Of a stretch of 64,000 nucleotides of DNA, positions 19,070 through 29,945 are shown piece after piece. The position numbers and the translations under genes were made by a program. Position 1 is the first letter of the stretch. Every line of letters starts with the position of its first letter. The stretch comes from Marinobacter maroccanus (lineage in GTDB: Bacteria > Pseudomonadota > Gammaproteobacteria > Pseudomonadales > Oleiphilaceae): positions 30,666 to 94,665 of the forward strand of contig NZ_PSSX01000017.1 of the NCBI RefSeq assembly GCF_002933275.1, in the 5' to 3' direction. Under the pieces are notes generated by a model. It was not told the origin of the DNA. It saw nothing but the letters and a program-made list of their open reading frames with translations, and searched no databases.

Positions 19070-20374
19070 TCAGCGCTGGGGCTGACCGGCCTGAATGGCC
19101 TCTTCGTACTTGACCTTCTTCTCTTTGACCTGGGCTTGCTCCAGCACATGGTCAACAACCGCATCTTCCAGAACAGAAGACTCAATCTGGGACTTCTGCT
19201 CCGGATTGCTGTTGAAGTGTGCAACCACTTCCTCAGGCTGTTCATACGTAGACGCGATCTCCTGGATCTTTTCGTCTACCTTCGCCGGGTCGGCTTTCAG
19301 GTCGTTCTTCTTGACCACTTCCTGGAACAGCAGGCCAGTCTTCACGCGGCGCTCAGCCTGCTCCTGGAAAATTTCCTTCGGCAGCTGCTGCGGATCAATC
19401 TGGCCGCCGAAACGCTGGACGGCGTCCTGACGGAGACGATCGATTTCCTGGTCAACCAGAGCAGCCGGGATATCCAGCTCAGTGGTTTCCAGCAGGCCGT
19501 CAACAACGTCGTTCTTGACCTTGTTGGAAACCGCTTGCTTGAGCTCGCGCTCCATGTTCTTTTTAACTTCTTCGCGGAAGGTCGCTTCGTCTTCGGCATC
19601 AATACCGAACTTCTTGAAGAATTCGGTGTCGAGCTCGGGCAACTGGGGCTCTTCAACCTTGTGAATCTTGATCTCGAACTTGGCCGGCTTATCCGCCAGA
19701 TCTTCGTTGTGGTAGTCCTCCGGGAAGGTAACCTCGATCTCCATGTCCTCGCCGGCCTTACCACCAACGATCGCCTTCTCGAAGCCTGGGATCATCTGAC
19801 CGGAACCCAGAGTCAGCCGGTGACCTTCGGCCGCTCCGCCCTCAAACTCTTCACCGTCGATGAAGCCTTTGAAATCGATGGTCAGCACGTCCTTGTTCTT
19901 GGACTTACGCTTGACTTCTTTCATGGTGGCCTGCTGACGACGCAGGTTATCGATCATGTTGTCGACGTCTTTGTCGGTGATCTCGGAGGTCAGCTTCTCG
20001 ACTGAAATCTTGCTCAGATCGCCCAGTTCGATTTCCGGCAGCACTTCGAAGATGGCAACGAACTCCAGGTCCTTGCCCTCTTCCATGGTTTTCGGCTCAA
20101 ACTTCGGCCAACCTGCCGGGTTGATATCCTGTTCCTGCAGTGCCTTGATGTAGTTGTCGCGCATAACCTCGCCAACGATTTCCTGGCGGACGCTGTCACC
20201 GAAACGACGTTTGACGACGCTCATGGGCACCTTACCCGGACGGAAACCGTTCAGGCGCACGGTACGCGCGGTTTCCTGCAGGCGTTTCTGGACCGCCTGG
20301 TCGATTTCCTGGGCGGGCACACCAATCGTCATGCGACGCTCGATGTTGGAGGTCGTTTCAACAGACACTTGCAT
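19070..20374 (-). CDS. tig: Trigger factor (ribosome-bound chaperone)
   Basis: A 434-residue chaperone that docks beside the ribosome exit tunnel. The ribosome-binding signature GFRPGKVP is near residue 45, followed by an FKBP-type prolyl isomerase domain (about 160-245) and the long helical C-terminal domain that cradles nascent chains. It heads the tig-clpP-clpX-lon-hupB-ppiD series and lies downstream of a four-tRNA cluster, an order also seen in pseudomonads. Confidence 0.96.
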   Translation of the reverse strand: MQVSVETTSNIERRMTIGVPAQEIDQAVQKRLQETARTVRLNGFRPGKVPMSVVKRRFGDSVRQEIVGEVMRDNYIKALQEQDINPAGWPKFEPKTMEEGKDLEFVAIFEVLPEIELGDLSKISVEKLTSEITDKDVDNMIDNLRRQQATMKEVKRKSKNKDVLTIDFKGFIDGEEFEGGAAEGHRLTLGSGQMIPGFEKAIVGGKAGEDMEIEVTFPEDYHNEDLADKPAKFEIKIHKVEEPQLPELDTEFFKKFGIDAEDEATFREEVKKNMERELKQAVSNKVKNDVVDGLLETTELDIPAALVDQEIDRLRQDAVQRFGGQIDPQQLPKEIFQEQAERRVKTGLLFQEVVKKNDLKADPAKVDEKIQEIASTYEQPEEVVAHFNSNPEQKSQIESSVLEDAVVDHVLEQAQVKEKKVKYEEAIQAGQPQR

Positions 20375-20597
20375 GGAAGATCCTCAAATTACAGGTTCGG
20401 TATGTGAATGAAATTAAAACTAAAAGTCCGATTCCGGGAAAATCCCCGCAAAAGGACCGAAAATTAAAAGCCGGTAGCTTATCATGCTTTGCACCGCCGA
20501 GAGAATCACCCTGCTGCGCAGTTTGATATCACTTGAAAACACGGCTGGTAAATCGGGTAAAAAGAGAGATGGGGACGAAACAGAAAAAAGAAAGGGG

Positions 20598-20682
20598 TGG
20601 TGCGCGAGGAGAGACTCGAACTCTCACGGGTTGCCCCACTGGAACCTAAATCCAGCGCGTCTACCAGTTCCGCCACTCGCGC
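20598..20682 (-). tRNA. tRNA-Leu (anticodon UAG)
   Basis: An 85-base class II tRNA including an encoded CCA end (20598-20600). The acceptor stem gcgcgag/ctcgcgc pairs fully, the anticodon loop TTTAGGT gives UAG, and there is an extended variable arm (ggggcaaccc region) and TTCGAGT in the T loop. It is the last gene of the leftward Pro-Arg-His-Leu cluster. Confidence 0.96.
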
Positions 20683-20761
20683 ACAACAGAATGAAGAATG
20701 CCCGATGGCCAGAGTGCCATCAATCTATTCAACAAACGCGGAATCAACTCTTAAAGAAAAG

Positions 20762-20838
20762 TGGGGTGGACGAAGGGGTTCGAACCCTCGACCGCAGGAG
20801 TCACAATCCTGAGCTCTACCAACTGAGCTACGTCCACC
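20762..20838 (-). tRNA. tRNA-His (anticodon GUG)
   Basis: A 77-base cloverleaf with the histidine-specific extra G at the 5' end (20838) opposite C73, anticodon loop TTGTGAC, and encoded CCA at 20762-20764. Confidence 0.96.
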
Positions 20839-20912
20839 ACATCGGGACATGCCTTTACTTTTCAACTTTGCTGGTTACGGTCGCTCCGGCGCGGACCAAG
20901 CCGACGACTTGA

Positions 20913-20989
20913 TGGCGCGCCCGGCAGGACTCGAACCTGCGACCACCCGCTTAGAAGGCGGGTGCTCTATCCAGCTGAGCTACGGGCGC
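20913..20989 (-). tRNA. tRNA-Arg (anticodon UCU)
   Basis: A 77-base cloverleaf. The acceptor begins gcgcccg and pairs with cgggcgc; the anticodon stem cccgc/gcggg encloses CTTCTAA, anticodon UCU, reading AGA/AGG. CCA is encoded at 20913-20915. Confidence 0.96.
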
Positions 20990-21021
20990 TTGACCGTTCG
21001 CCCACCTGAACATCCAGAAAA

Positions 21022-21098
21022 TGGTCGGGGTAGAGAGATTCGAACTCCCGACATCCTGCTCCCAAAGCAGGCGCGCTACCAGACTGCGCTATACCCCG
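21022..21098 (-). tRNA. tRNA-Pro (anticodon UGG)
   Basis: A 77-base cloverleaf. The acceptor cggggta pairs with taccccg, the anticodon loop TTTGGGA gives UGG, and CCA is encoded at 21022-21024. It is the first gene after the cluster promoter. Confidence 0.96.
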
Positions 21099-21138
21099 TT
21101 TGAACTGAACAACAAGTGCCTCAGCAAAGTTGGCGCGC

Positions 21139-21167
21139 ATATTACCGGCGCCGGAGGGTCCCGTCAA
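21139..21167 (-). promoter_or_regulatory. Promoter of the tRNA cluster
   Basis: On the minus strand TTGACG (21167-21162) and TAATAT (21144-21139) are separated by exactly 17 bases. A GC-only discriminator GCGCGCC follows, as in stable-RNA promoters under stringent control. The predicted start near 21132 leaves a leader of about 34 bases before tRNA-Pro. Confidence 0.8.
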
Positions 21168-21331
21168 CACGGATTTCCAAATTCCCTGAAACAACAGTCT
21201 CTTCAGTGACAAAGCGCGTTGCCGAAAGTCCCTCCAGGCCGCGCCACCCAACCGCCCAATTGGAGTTCCGATGGAAGCATGAGACAATGCCCGTCCTTCA
21301 ATTTACCGATGCCCAACCGACAAGACGAGAC

Positions 21332-22189
21332 ATGACCGCCAAACTGATCAACGGAAAAGCAATTGCCGCAGAAGTAAGACAGCAGGTCGCCGCCGGGGTG
21401 GAAGCACGCACACAGCAGGGGCTGCGCGCTCCAGGACTGGCCGTGGTGCTGGTCGGCAACGATCCCGCATCCCATGTTTACGTAGGCAACAAACGCAAGG
21501 CCTGCGACCAGGCAGGAATTCTCTCCCTCTCATACGATCTGCCGGAAGACACTTCCCAGGAAGCCCTGGAAGCGCTGATTGATGAGCTGAATGAAAACCC
21601 GACCGTGGACGGAATCCTGGTACAGCTTCCGCTGCCCGCTCATCTTGATGCAGACCCGATTCTGGTCAAGATCCGCCCGGACAAAGACGTCGACGGGTTC
21701 CATCCCTATAACATCGGCCGCCTGATGCAGCGCAAACCCACTTTGCGGCCCTGCACGCCAGCTGGGATCATCACCCTGCTCGACAGCATCGAAACCCCCT
21801 ATAAGGGCCAGCATGCCGTGATTGTGGGCGCTTCCAACATTGTTGGCCGCCCCATGAGCATGGAATTGCTGCTCAAGGGTGCCACCATTACCGTCTGTCA
21901 TCGATTCACACCGGATCTCGAAAAATTTGTCCGGGAGGCGGACATCCTGGTGGCTGCCGTCGGCAAGCCCGGTCTGATCAGGGGCGATTGGGTGAAACCG
22001 GGGGCAACCGTGATTGATGTGGGCATCAACCGTATGGAAGACGGAAAACTGCATGGCGATGTGGATTTCGCAGCCGCGGCTGAACGTGCGGCCTATATTA
22101 CGCCGGTTCCAGGTGGTGTAGGGCCGATGACCATCGCGACCCTGCTGCAGAACACCCTGTACGCCGCTGACGTACTGCACAAGGACTGA
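21332..22189 (+). CDS. folD: Methylenetetrahydrofolate dehydrogenase / cyclohydrolase
   Basis: A 285-residue bifunctional enzyme of one-carbon metabolism that makes 10-formyl-THF for purine and formyl-Met-tRNA synthesis. It shows [18 protein letters not shown] with the catalytic lysine, LPLPAHLD, the family motif [11 protein letters not shown] and the NADP site [15 protein letters not shown], and ends [21 protein letters not shown] 21332 matches the family N-terminus ([12 protein letters not shown]); in-frame codons upstream run back towards the tRNA gene and are not plausible. Confidence 0.96.
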   Translation: MTAKLINGKAIAAEVRQQVAAGVEARTQQGLRAPGLAVVLVGNDPASHVYVGNKRKACDQAGILSLSYDLPEDTSQEALEALIDELNENPTVDGILVQLPLPAHLDADPILVKIRPDKDVDGFHPYNIGRLMQRKPTLRPCTPAGIITLLDSIETPYKGQHAVIVGASNIVGRPMSMELLLKGATITVCHRFTPDLEKFVREADILVAAVGKPGLIRGDWVKPGATVIDVGINRMEDGKLHGDVDFAAAAERAAYITPVPGGVGPMTIATLLQNTLYAADVLHKD

Positions 22190-22200
22190 GCTCGACTTCT

Positions 22201-22292
22201 GTTGGATTACGGCTCCGCCTAATCCAACCTACGAGAGAGCGCAGGTTTTGGTGTAGTCAGGTAGGTCGGATTAGGCTAAGCCGTAATCCGAC
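22201..22292. repeat. REP-like inverted doublet (REPIN-type), copy 2
   Basis: Two 32-base units (22201-22232 and 22261-22292) in inverted orientation, 28 bases apart. The right unit has arms gtcggatta/taatccgac as in copy 1; the left unit has gttggatta/taatccaac, so a C-to-T change in one arm is matched by G-to-A in the other. Loops differ from copy 1. It lies between the convergent genes folD and glcB. Confidence 0.85.
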
Positions 22293-22299
22293 AAGCCAC

Positions 22300-22327
22300 A
22301 AAAAACCCCGCCGCGGCGGGGTTTTTT
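22300..22327. terminator. Bidirectional terminator between folD and glcB
   Basis: A perfect 28-base palindrome with 14-base arms (a six-A run, GC-rich centre, six-T run), at the junction of two convergent genes. Confidence 0.93.
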
Positions 22328-22338
22328 ATGCGCAGCGC

Positions 22339-24519
22339 TTACTGCCCGTACTTGGCTTTCGCCTTCAGACGGTAGGCGTGCAGCAGCGGCTCGGTGTAGC
22401 CGTTCGGCTGCTCCCGACCCTTGAGAACCAGATCCAGCGCTGCCTGGAAGGCGACGCTGTCGTCAAAGTTCCCGGCCATCGGGCGATAGGCCGGATCACC
22501 GGCGTTCTGCTTGTCGACCACCGCAGCCATGCGCTTCATGGTTTCCATGATCTGCTCTTCGGAGCAGACACCATGGTGCAGCCAGTTCGCCAGCAGCTGG
22601 GAGGCAATACGCAGTGTCGCACGGTCTTCCATCAGGCCGACATCGTTGATGTCAGGCACCTTGGAGCAGCCAACGCCCTGGTCGATCCAGCGCACAACAT
22701 AACCAAGGATACCCTGGGCGTTGTTGTCCAGCTCCTGCTGGATATCTTCGGCACTCAACGACGAGGGATCATCCATCACCGGCACTGTCAGGATATCTTC
22801 CAGCGCGGCACGGGTGCGGCTTTCCAGCTGCTTCTGGACGTCAGCCACGCTCACCTGATGGTAGTGAGTGGCATGCAGTGTGGCAGCAGTCGGAGAAGGA
22901 ACCCAGGCAGTGTTGGCGCCCGCTTTCGGATGTCCGATTTTCGCTTCCAGCATTCCGGCCATCAGGTCAGGCATGGCCCACATGCCCTTCCCGATCTGGG
23001 CAACGCCACGGAAACCGGTTTCCAGACCGATGTCCACGTTCCACTGCTCGTAGGCATTGATCCAGGTCGCCTGCTTCATCGGCCCCTTGCGGATAAACGG
23101 ACCCAGTTCCATGGACGTGTGGATCTCGTCGCCGGTGCGGTCCAGGAAGCCGGTGTTGATGAACACAGCACGCTCTTTGGCCGCATGGATACAGGACTTG
23201 AGGTTAACCGTGGTGCGGCGCTCCTCGTCCATGATGCCCACTTTCAGGGTGAAGCGCGGCAGACCAAGCGCATCTTCAACACGACCAAAGAATTCATTGG
23301 TGAACGCCACCTCTTCCGGTCCGTGCATCTTGGGCTTCACGATGTACATGGAGCCTTTGGTGCTGTTCTGGAACTTGCCATTGCCCTTCATGTCGTGAAT
23401 GGCAATCAGCGAGGTAATCAGACCGTCCATCAGGCCTTCCGGCACTTCGTTGCCGTCTTTCAGCAGGATGGCCGGGTTGGTCATCAGGTGGCCGACGTTA
23501 CGGATGAACATCAGGCTGCGACCCTTCAGGCTCAGCTCGCTGCCGTCCGGTGCGGTATAGCTGCGATCCGCGTTCATCTTCCGGGTCAGCTGCTCGCCAC
23601 CTTTTTCAAAGGTTTCCTGCAGATCGCCCTTCATCAGGCCCAGCCAGTTACGGTAGGCCAGCGCCTTGTCGTCAGCGTCTACGGCGGCGACCGAATCTTC
23701 GCAGTCCATGATGGTGGTCAGCGCAGACTCCATCAGCACGTCTTTGACGTTGGCGCCGTCGTCTTTGCCAATCGGGTGGCTGGCATCAATCTGGATCTCG
23801 AAGTGCATGCCGTTCTTGACCAGCAGTACGCCGGTAGGCGCGTCAGCAGCTCCGGTATAGCCAACAAAGCCGGCTTCGTCCTTCAGACCGGTGGTTTTAC
23901 CGTTCTGCAGCTTGACGACCAGCTTGCCGCCTTCAACCAGATACCCGGCAGCATCTTTATGGCTGCCAGAGGCCAGTGGCGCTGAGCTGTCGAGCAGGTT
24001 ACGGGCCCACTCGATAACTTTTGCACCGCGAACCGGGTTGTAACCACGGCCTTTTTCAGCGCCGTCTTCCTCGGAAATGGCATCGGTACCGTACAGAGCA
24101 TCGTAAAGGCTACCCCAGCGCGCGTTCGCCGCGTTGAGAGCAAAACGGGCATTCATGATCGGAACCACCAGCTGCGGGCCCGCCATGGTTGCAACTTCCG
24201 GATCCACATTGGAGGTGGAGATCTTGAACTCGGAAGGCTCGTCAACTAGGTAACCGATGTCTTTCAGGAAAGACTTGTACTCGGCCATGTCCAGCTTCTG
24301 GCCCTTGTGATCGCGGTTCCAGCTGTCCATTTTTTCCTGAATAGCATCGCGCTTGGCCAGCAATTCACGGTTGCGTGGCGCCAGCTCGTTCACGATCTTG
24401 TCAAATTCTGCCCAGAATTTATCGGCATCGATTCCGGTGCCCGGGATCGCTTCGTTGTTCACGAAATCATACAGATTCTTTGCGACCTGAATGCCGCCGA
24501 CTTGTACGCGTTCTGTCAT
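22339..24519 (-). CDS. glcB: Malate synthase G
   Basis: A 726-residue monomeric enzyme that condenses glyoxylate with acetyl-CoA to malate, allowing growth on acetate, fatty acids, alkanes or glycolate. The protein starts [21 protein letters not shown], the family N-terminus, so 24519 is used rather than an upstream in-frame codon at 24576. Motifs include [41 protein letters not shown] and the C-terminal catalytic Asp region. Length matches E. coli GlcB (723). Isocitrate lyase is not in the window. Confidence 0.96.
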   Translation of the reverse strand: MTERVQVGGIQVAKNLYDFVNNEAIPGTGIDADKFWAEFDKIVNELAPRNRELLAKRDAIQEKMDSWNRDHKGQKLDMAEYKSFLKDIGYLVDEPSEFKISTSNVDPEVATMAGPQLVVPIMNARFALNAANARWGSLYDALYGTDAISEEDGAEKGRGYNPVRGAKVIEWARNLLDSSAPLASGSHKDAAGYLVEGGKLVVKLQNGKTTGLKDEAGFVGYTGAADAPTGVLLVKNGMHFEIQIDASHPIGKDDGANVKDVLMESALTTIMDCEDSVAAVDADDKALAYRNWLGLMKGDLQETFEKGGEQLTRKMNADRSYTAPDGSELSLKGRSLMFIRNVGHLMTNPAILLKDGNEVPEGLMDGLITSLIAIHDMKGNGKFQNSTKGSMYIVKPKMHGPEEVAFTNEFFGRVEDALGLPRFTLKVGIMDEERRTTVNLKSCIHAAKERAVFINTGFLDRTGDEIHTSMELGPFIRKGPMKQATWINAYEQWNVDIGLETGFRGVAQIGKGMWAMPDLMAGMLEAKIGHPKAGANTAWVPSPTAATLHATHYHQVSVADVQKQLESRTRAALEDILTVPVMDDPSSLSAEDIQQELDNNAQGILGYVVRWIDQGVGCSKVPDINDVGLMEDRATLRIASQLLANWLHHGVCSEEQIMETMKRMAAVVDKQNAGDPAYRPMAGNFDDSVAFQAALDLVLKGREQPNGYTEPLLHAYRLKAKAKYGQ

Positions 24520-24669
24520 CGTTGTCTGCCTCAGTGGGTTACGTTTCCCGACTCCCCCTTCATCTTGAGGGGGCATTCTAATTTGAGCGCCGCATTGTAA
24601 GGGAAAATCCTTACAAGATCATTCCTGCAGGCACAAAACTGGTCTGACCAACCAGCAGCTCCCTGAAAT

Positions 24670-26058
24670 TCAGGCTTTACGCCAGGTTGTCCCTTCTCGG
24701 GAATCATCCAGAATAATACCTTTCTCGAGGAGCTCGTCGCGGATCCGGTCGGCCTCCGCAAAATCCTTCGCCTTGCGGGCATCAGCCCGGGCCTGGATCA
24801 GCGCTTCAATGTCTTCGGCGCTGAGCTCACCACCCGTGTCTGCCTGGAAGAAGGCCTCGGGGTCCTGCTGCAGCAGACCCAGAACACCACCGAGCCTAAC
24901 CAGAATTGCCGCACTGCGCTTGGCGTCCTCTTCACGACCATCGCGACGATGCTGATTGATCTCGTTGGCAACGGCGTGCAGGACGGCAATGGCGCCCGCG
25001 GTGTTGAAGTCATCGTCCATCGCCTCGGCAAATCGCTGGTCATGTTCGGATTCCGGCACATCAGCGGCCTTGGCGGGCACAATCCCCCTCAGAGCATGGT
25101 AGAGCCGGGTGAGCGTCCGGCCGGCCTCAGCCAGATTTTCCTCGGAGTAATCCACCTGGCTGCGATAGTGGCTGGAAACCAGGAAGTAACGGACCACCTC
25201 TGCCGGGTACTTCTCCATGATTTCACGGATGGTGAAGAAGTTGCCCAGGGACTTGGACATCTTTTCCTTGTTAACCCGGATGGCACCCGCGTGCATCCAG
25301 GTATTCACAAAGGTGTGGCCGGTGGCACATTCAGACTGGGCGATCTCGTTCTCATGATGCGGGAACAGCAGATCCGGGCCACCACCGTGAATATCGAAGG
25401 TATCGCCCAGGCAGCAGGTGGACATGGCGGAGCACTCGATGTGCCAGCCGGGACGACCATCACCCCAGGGCGAGGGCCAGCTGACCTCCCCTGCCTTTGC
25501 CGCTTTCCACAACGCAAAATCCGCCGGGCTCCGCTTGGCTTCCTGGACATCGACCCGCGCGCCCGCCAGCAGATCTTCCAGCTTTTTCTTGCTGAGCTTG
25601 CCGTAGTCATCGAAGGAGTCCACAGCAAAGTAGACATCACCGTTATCCGCCGCGTAGGCGTGGCCGCTGGCAATCAGCTTGTGGATCATCGCGATGATTT
25701 CGTCGATATACGCCGTGGCCCGGGGCTCTTCATCCGGAGACAACACACCAAGACGGGCTTCGTCCTCGTGCATCGCCTTGATCATCCGGTCCGTGAGCTC
25801 GCTGTAGGGCTCACCGTTCTCATCCGCACGGCGCAGGATCTTGTCATCAATATCGGTGATATTGCGAACATAATTTACCTCGTAGCCGCGATGGCGCAGG
25901 TAACGGGTAATCACGTCAAAGGCAACCAGCACCCGGGCATGGCCCAGGTGGCAATAGTCGTAGACTGTCATCCCGCAGACGTACATCCGAACCTTGCCCG
26001 GCTCAATCGGTCGGAACTCTTCCTTCTGCTGAGTCAGCGTGTTGTAGATGCGGATCAC
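24670..26058 (-). CDS. cysS: Cysteinyl-tRNA synthetase
   Basis: A 462-residue class I synthetase. It has the HIGH-type motif CHLGHARV following the zinc ligand region ([14 protein letters not shown]), the second ligand group in HIECSAMS...[12 protein letters not shown], and [11 protein letters not shown]. The start is GTG 26058, overlapping the glnS stop as GTGA, so the two synthetases are translationally coupled. Length matches E. coli (461). Confidence 0.97.
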   Translation of the reverse strand: MIRIYNTLTQQKEEFRPIEPGKVRMYVCGMTVYDYCHLGHARVLVAFDVITRYLRHRGYEVNYVRNITDIDDKILRRADENGEPYSELTDRMIKAMHEDEARLGVLSPDEEPRATAYIDEIIAMIHKLIASGHAYAADNGDVYFAVDSFDDYGKLSKKKLEDLLAGARVDVQEAKRSPADFALWKAAKAGEVSWPSPWGDGRPGWHIECSAMSTCCLGDTFDIHGGGPDLLFPHHENEIAQSECATGHTFVNTWMHAGAIRVNKEKMSKSLGNFFTIREIMEKYPAEVVRYFLVSSHYRSQVDYSEENLAEAGRTLTRLYHALRGIVPAKAADVPESEHDQRFAEAMDDDFNTAGAIAVLHAVANEINQHRRDGREEDAKRSAAILVRLGGVLGLLQQDPEAFFQADTGGELSAEDIEALIQARADARKAKDFAEADRIRDELLEKGIILDDSREGTTWRKA

Positions 26059-27734
26059 TTGCCCCCCTTACCCCAGGAATCCCTGAGCGTTACCGTGCGG
26101 TTGAATACCGGCCGACCGGCAGCCTCGGTATGGGCCTGATCGCAGAAGAAATAGCCTTCCCGCTCGAACTGGTAGGGAAGATCTGTGCGAGGCGCGGCAA
26201 GACTCTTCTCGACCCGCGCACCTTTCAGAACCACCAGTGATTGCGGGTTCAGGTGATCCATCAAATCGCCCTCCTTGTCGCTGTCCGGCGATTCGTGGTT
26301 AAAGAGACGGTCATAAAGATTGATGTCCGCTTCCACACTGTCGGTGGCCGAAACCCAGTGAATGACACCGTTGGGCTTATAGCCTTCGGGATTGACGCCC
26401 AGGGTGTTGGGATCGTACTCGCACTTTAGCTCGACAATCTCGCCGCTGTCGTCGCGGATCACTTCCCTGCAGGTCATTACATAACCGCCCCGGAGGCGTA
26501 CCGCCTGATCCGGCGCCAGCCGCTTCCACTTGCGCGGCGGTTCCACTTCAAAATCTTCGCGGTCGATGAACAGGGTCTGGGTCCAGGGCACTTCCCGCTC
26601 GCCCATATCCGGGTTCTGCGGATGCACCGGCAGAGTCAGGGTTTCGCTCTTGTCAGCCGGGTAGTTTATGAGCGTCACTTTCAGCGGCCGCATCACACAC
26701 ATGGCTCGCGGCGCGCGAGTGTTGAGGTCTTCCCGAATGGCATGCTCCAGCATGCCCACATCCACGGTACCGCCAGCCTTGTTCACGCCAATCATGTCGC
26801 AGAAGGTGCGGATGGATTCCGGCGTATAACCGCGCCGACGCATGCCGGAAATGGTTGGCATCCGCGGATCGTTCCAGCCATCAACAACGGCTTCATCCAC
26901 CAGTCGCTTGAGCTTACGCTTCGAGGTGATGGTGTAATTAAGATTCAGCCGGGCAAACTCGATCTGGCGCGGGTGGCAGGGGCCGGAGATGTTATCCAGC
27001 ACCCAGTCATACAAAGGCCGGTGGTCCTCAAATTCCAGCGTGCACAGGGAATGGGTGATTCCCTCCATGGCATCGGAAATCGGATGCGTGAAGTCGTACA
27101 TCGGGTAGATGCACCACTTGTTGCCGGTCTGATGGTGTTCGGCGTAGCGGATGCGGTAAAGAATAGGATCCCGCATGTTGATGTTCGGCGAGGCCATATC
27201 GATCTTGGCCCGCAAAACCAGCTCGCCGTTCTGGTACTTGCCGTCCCGCATATCACGGAACAGCTGTAAACTTTCTTCCACCGGGCGGTCCCGGTAGGGG
27301 CTGTTTCTGCCGGGCTCTTTGAGGCTGCCCCGGTATTCGGCCATTTCATCGGCTGTCAGGGCGCAAACGTAGGCCTTGTCCCGGGTAATCAGCTCCTCGG
27401 CAAATTCATAAAGGGCGTCAAAGTAATCGGAGGCGTAACGCACGTCCCCGGCCCACTCGTAGCCAAGCCACTCCACATCCTGCTTGATGGCGTCGATGTA
27501 TTCCTGGTTTTCCTTTTCCGGGTTGGTGTCGTCAAACCGCAGGTTACAGTCGCCGGAAAAGGTCTCGGCGATGCCAAAGTTCAGGCAGATCGATTTGGCA
27601 TGACCGATATGCAGGTAGCCGTTGGGCTCCGGCGGGAATCGGGTGACCACCTTGCCGGTGTGCTCTCCGCTGGCGATGGCGTCTTCGATCAGGCTCTGGA
27701 TAAAGTTGTGGGCTTTCTTCGACTCGGCGCTCAT
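26055..27734 (-). CDS. glnS: Glutaminyl-tRNA synthetase
   Basis: A 559-residue class I synthetase that charges tRNA-Gln directly. It has [23 protein letters not shown] with the HIGH motif near residue 40, LRFDDTNP, and SKRKLKRLV as the KMSKS equivalent, followed by the beta-barrel anticodon domains. ATG 27734 gives the family start; an in-frame extension to 28313 would run antisense through ppiB. A -10 hexamer TATAAT is seen on the minus strand at 27779-27774. Presence of GlnRS implies Gln-tRNA is not made solely by transamidation. Confidence 0.97.
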   Translation of the reverse strand: MSAESKKAHNFIQSLIEDAIASGEHTGKVVTRFPPEPNGYLHIGHAKSICLNFGIAETFSGDCNLRFDDTNPEKENQEYIDAIKQDVEWLGYEWAGDVRYASDYFDALYEFAEELITRDKAYVCALTADEMAEYRGSLKEPGRNSPYRDRPVEESLQLFRDMRDGKYQNGELVLRAKIDMASPNINMRDPILYRIRYAEHHQTGNKWCIYPMYDFTHPISDAMEGITHSLCTLEFEDHRPLYDWVLDNISGPCHPRQIEFARLNLNYTITSKRKLKRLVDEAVVDGWNDPRMPTISGMRRRGYTPESIRTFCDMIGVNKAGGTVDVGMLEHAIREDLNTRAPRAMCVMRPLKVTLINYPADKSETLTLPVHPQNPDMGEREVPWTQTLFIDREDFEVEPPRKWKRLAPDQAVRLRGGYVMTCREVIRDDSGEIVELKCEYDPNTLGVNPEGYKPNGVIHWVSATDSVEADINLYDRLFNHESPDSDKEGDLMDHLNPQSLVVLKGARVEKSLAAPRTDLPYQFEREGYFFCDQAHTEAAGRPVFNRTVTLRDSWGKGGK

Positions 27735-27872
27735 ACAATCTCTGTTAAAAGGGGAGTGAATCTTAAACCGCGTATTATACTCACAAATCCTTGCCGGACT
27801 CATGCATAGCGGGAAACTCTTGAGTACAATGGGCCCGTTAACGTACCTAACCTTTCTGAACAGGAAAACCTG

Positions 27873-28373
27873 ATGATTCTGCTGACAACCAACTACGGTG
27901 ACATCAAGCTGGAACTGGACTACGACAAGGCACCGGAAACCGCCAAAAACTTCGAACAGTACGTTCGCGACGGTTTTTACGATGGCCTCATTTTTCACCG
28001 TGTGATCAGCAATTTCATGATTCAGGGCGGCGGATTCGAGCCAGGCATGACACCGCGCAAAACCCGCGACTCCATCCCGAACGAAGCCGATAACGGCCTG
28101 AGCAACATGCAGGGAACCATCGCCATGGCACGCACCATGGATCCGCATTCTGCTACCGCCCAGTTCTTTATCAACGTTGAGAACAACGGCTTCCTGGACC
28201 ACACCGCCAAGAACGCGGAAGGCTGGGGCTACTGCGTGTTCGGCAAAGTGGTCGAAGGCATGGACACGGTAAATGCGATCCGTGCAGTGCGCACCACCAT
28301 GCGTGCCGGTCACCAGGACGTGCCTGCCGATGACGTGGTTATCGAGAAGGCCGAGGTTCTGGAGGACGCGTGA
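27873..28373 (+). CDS. ppiB: Peptidyl-prolyl cis-trans isomerase B (cyclophilin)
   Basis: A 166-residue cytosolic cyclophilin. It contains [33 protein letters not shown] and [14 protein letters not shown], the cyclophilin core with the catalytic Arg in FHRV. No signal peptide is seen, so it is the cytosolic PpiB type. A TACAAT -10 lies at 27825-27830. Its stop overlaps the lpxH start (GTGA), so the pair is one operon. Confidence 0.95.
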   Translation: MILLTTNYGDIKLELDYDKAPETAKNFEQYVRDGFYDGLIFHRVISNFMIQGGGFEPGMTPRKTRDSIPNEADNGLSNMQGTIAMARTMDPHSATAQFFINVENNGFLDHTAKNAEGWGYCVFGKVVEGMDTVNAIRAVRTTMRAGHQDVPADDVVIEKAEVLEDA

Positions 28374-29095
28374 CCACGCTGTTTATTTCGGACCTTCACC
28401 TCGAGGAATCGCGCCCGGATATCACTGAGGCATTTATGGGCTTTCTCGACGAGAAAGCCAGCGGTGTTGATCAGCTCTATATCCTCGGCGATTTCTTCGA
28501 GGCCTGGATCGGCGATGACGAGCGCACGCCGCTTCAGGAGCAGGTCGCTGCGGCCCTGCGCAAGCTTCGGGACAGCGGCACCAATATCTTCCTGATGCAC
28601 GGCAACCGGGATTTCCTGATCGGCCAGGATTTCTGCGACCGGGCCGGCGCAACGCTTCTGGACGACCCAACGGTGATTGATCTGCACGGCACCCCTACCC
28701 TGCTGATGCATGGCGACAGCCTGTGTACCGCCGATGTGGAGTACCAGAAGTTCCGCGCCAATATGCGCAACCCACAGTGGCAACAGATGATACTGCAGCG
28801 CCCCCTGGAAGACCGCCAGCAGATGGCCCGCCAGCTTCGGGACATCAGCATGGCGAAAAATCAGGGCAAGGAAGAGTTCATCATGGATGTAACGCCCGAG
28901 GAAGTCGTCAGAGACATGGAAAAGCACGGGGTTCAGAGACTGATCCATGGCCACACCCACCGCCCTGCAGTGCATGAGCTGACCGCCAACGGCTCGCCGG
29001 CCAAGCGGATTGTACTGGGCGATTGGGATAAGAACGTCTGGTGGCTGGAGGCGAAGCCCGGCGAGGATCCCAAGCTGAACAAGCAACCGCTGTAA
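28370..29095 (+). CDS. lpxH: UDP-2,3-diacylglucosamine hydrolase
   Basis: A 241-residue calcineurin-like metallophosphoesterase that makes lipid X from UDP-2,3-diacylglucosamine in lipid A synthesis at the inner membrane. Metal-binding motifs are [38 protein letters not shown] and HGHTHRPA. The start is GTG 28370 inside the ppiB stop. Length agrees with E. coli LpxH (240). Confidence 0.96.
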   Translation: MTTLFISDLHLEESRPDITEAFMGFLDEKASGVDQLYILGDFFEAWIGDDERTPLQEQVAAALRKLRDSGTNIFLMHGNRDFLIGQDFCDRAGATLLDDPTVIDLHGTPTLLMHGDSLCTADVEYQKFRANMRNPQWQQMILQRPLEDRQQMARQLRDISMAKNQGKEEFIMDVTPEEVVRDMEKHGVQRLIHGHTHRPAVHELTANGSPAKRIVLGDWDKNVWWLEAKPGEDPKLNKQPL

Positions 29096-29125
29096 AAAAG
29101 CCGGGCTCGAATGCCCGGCTTTTTT
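29094..29125. terminator. Bidirectional terminator between lpxH and aapP
   Basis: A 13-base perfect stem (29094-29106 and 29113-29125) with a 6-base loop, A-run on the left and T-run on the right. It overlaps the lpxH stop codon and serves the convergent aap operon as well. Confidence 0.92.
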
Positions 29126-29135
29126 ATCCCTGGCT

Positions 29136-29945
29136 TCAGTGCGCCAGTATCTGCTGGAGGAACTTCTGAGTCCTGGCTTCCTGCGGATTTGTGAAGAACT
29201 CGTGGGGAGGTGCCTGCTCCACAATTTCGCCACCGTCCATAAAGATCACCCGATCCGCCACCGTCTTGGCGAAGCCCATTTCATGGGTGACACAGAGCAT
29301 GGTCATGCCACTGCCCGCCAGCTCAATCATGACATCCAGCACCTCTTTGATCATCTCCGGATCCAGTGCCGAGGTTGGCTCATCAAACAGCATGATCTTC
29401 GGCTTCATGCACAAAGCCCGGGCAATCGCCACCCGCTGCTGCTGACCGCCTGACAACTGGCCGGGGTACTTGTCAGCCTGTTCCGGTATTTTCACCCGCT
29501 CCAGGTACTCCATCGCCGTTGCCTCGGCTTCCTTTCGGGGCGTTTTGCGCACCCAGATGGGTGACAGGCAACAGTTCTCAAGCACCGTCAGGTGCGGAAA
29601 CAGGTTGAAATGCTGAAACACCATGCCCACTTCCCGGCGAACCGTGTCGATCTGGCGGACATCATCGGTCAGCTCCACATCATCAACAATGATCTTGCCC
29701 TGCTGATGCTCCTCCAGTCGGTTGATGCAACGGATGAAGGTGGATTTACCCGAGCCTGATGGCCCACAGATAACAATCCGTTCACCCTGAGCCACGTTCA
29801 GATTGAGATCCTTGAGGACATGGAAATCCCCGTACCATTTATGCATCCCCTCGACCCGGATAATCCCGGGCTTTGCCTCCGATTGACCCTGGGGCTGGGC
29901 CTGTACATCTGAAGTCTGTGTTTGGTCTGTCATAGGATTACCCAT
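29136..29945 (-). CDS. aapP: General L-amino-acid ABC transporter, ATP-binding protein
   Basis: A 269-residue ATPase of a polar-amino-acid importer. Walker [10 protein letters not shown], the signature [15 protein letters not shown] and Walker [15 protein letters not shown] are intact, with the His switch VTHEMGF. The N-terminus carries about 25 extra Gln-rich residues, so the real start may be an inner codon such as 29933. It is the last gene of aapJQMP and overlaps aapM by one base. Confidence 0.94.
   Translation of the reverse strand: MGNPMTDQTQTSDVQAQPQGQSEAKPGIIRVEGMHKWYGDFHVLKDLNLNVAQGERIVICGPSGSGKSTFIRCINRLEEHQQGKIIVDDVELTDDVRQIDTVRREVGMVFQHFNLFPHLTVLENCCLSPIWVRKTPRKEAEATAMEYLERVKIPEQADKYPGQLSGGQQQRVAIARALCMKPKIMLFDEPTSALDPEMIKEVLDVMIELAGSGMTMLCVTHEMGFAKTVADRVIFMDGGEIVEQAPPHEFFTNPQEARTQKFLQQILAH

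Noticed and set aside
22378..23985. A 535-codon plus-strand frame opposite glcB
   Set aside because: GC-rich codon use in glcB leaves the opposite frame open; the translation has no recognisable motif while glcB is complete.
27735..28313. N-terminal extension of glnS
   Set aside because: It would run antisense through ppiB and has no similarity to GlnRS; the family start is at 27734.
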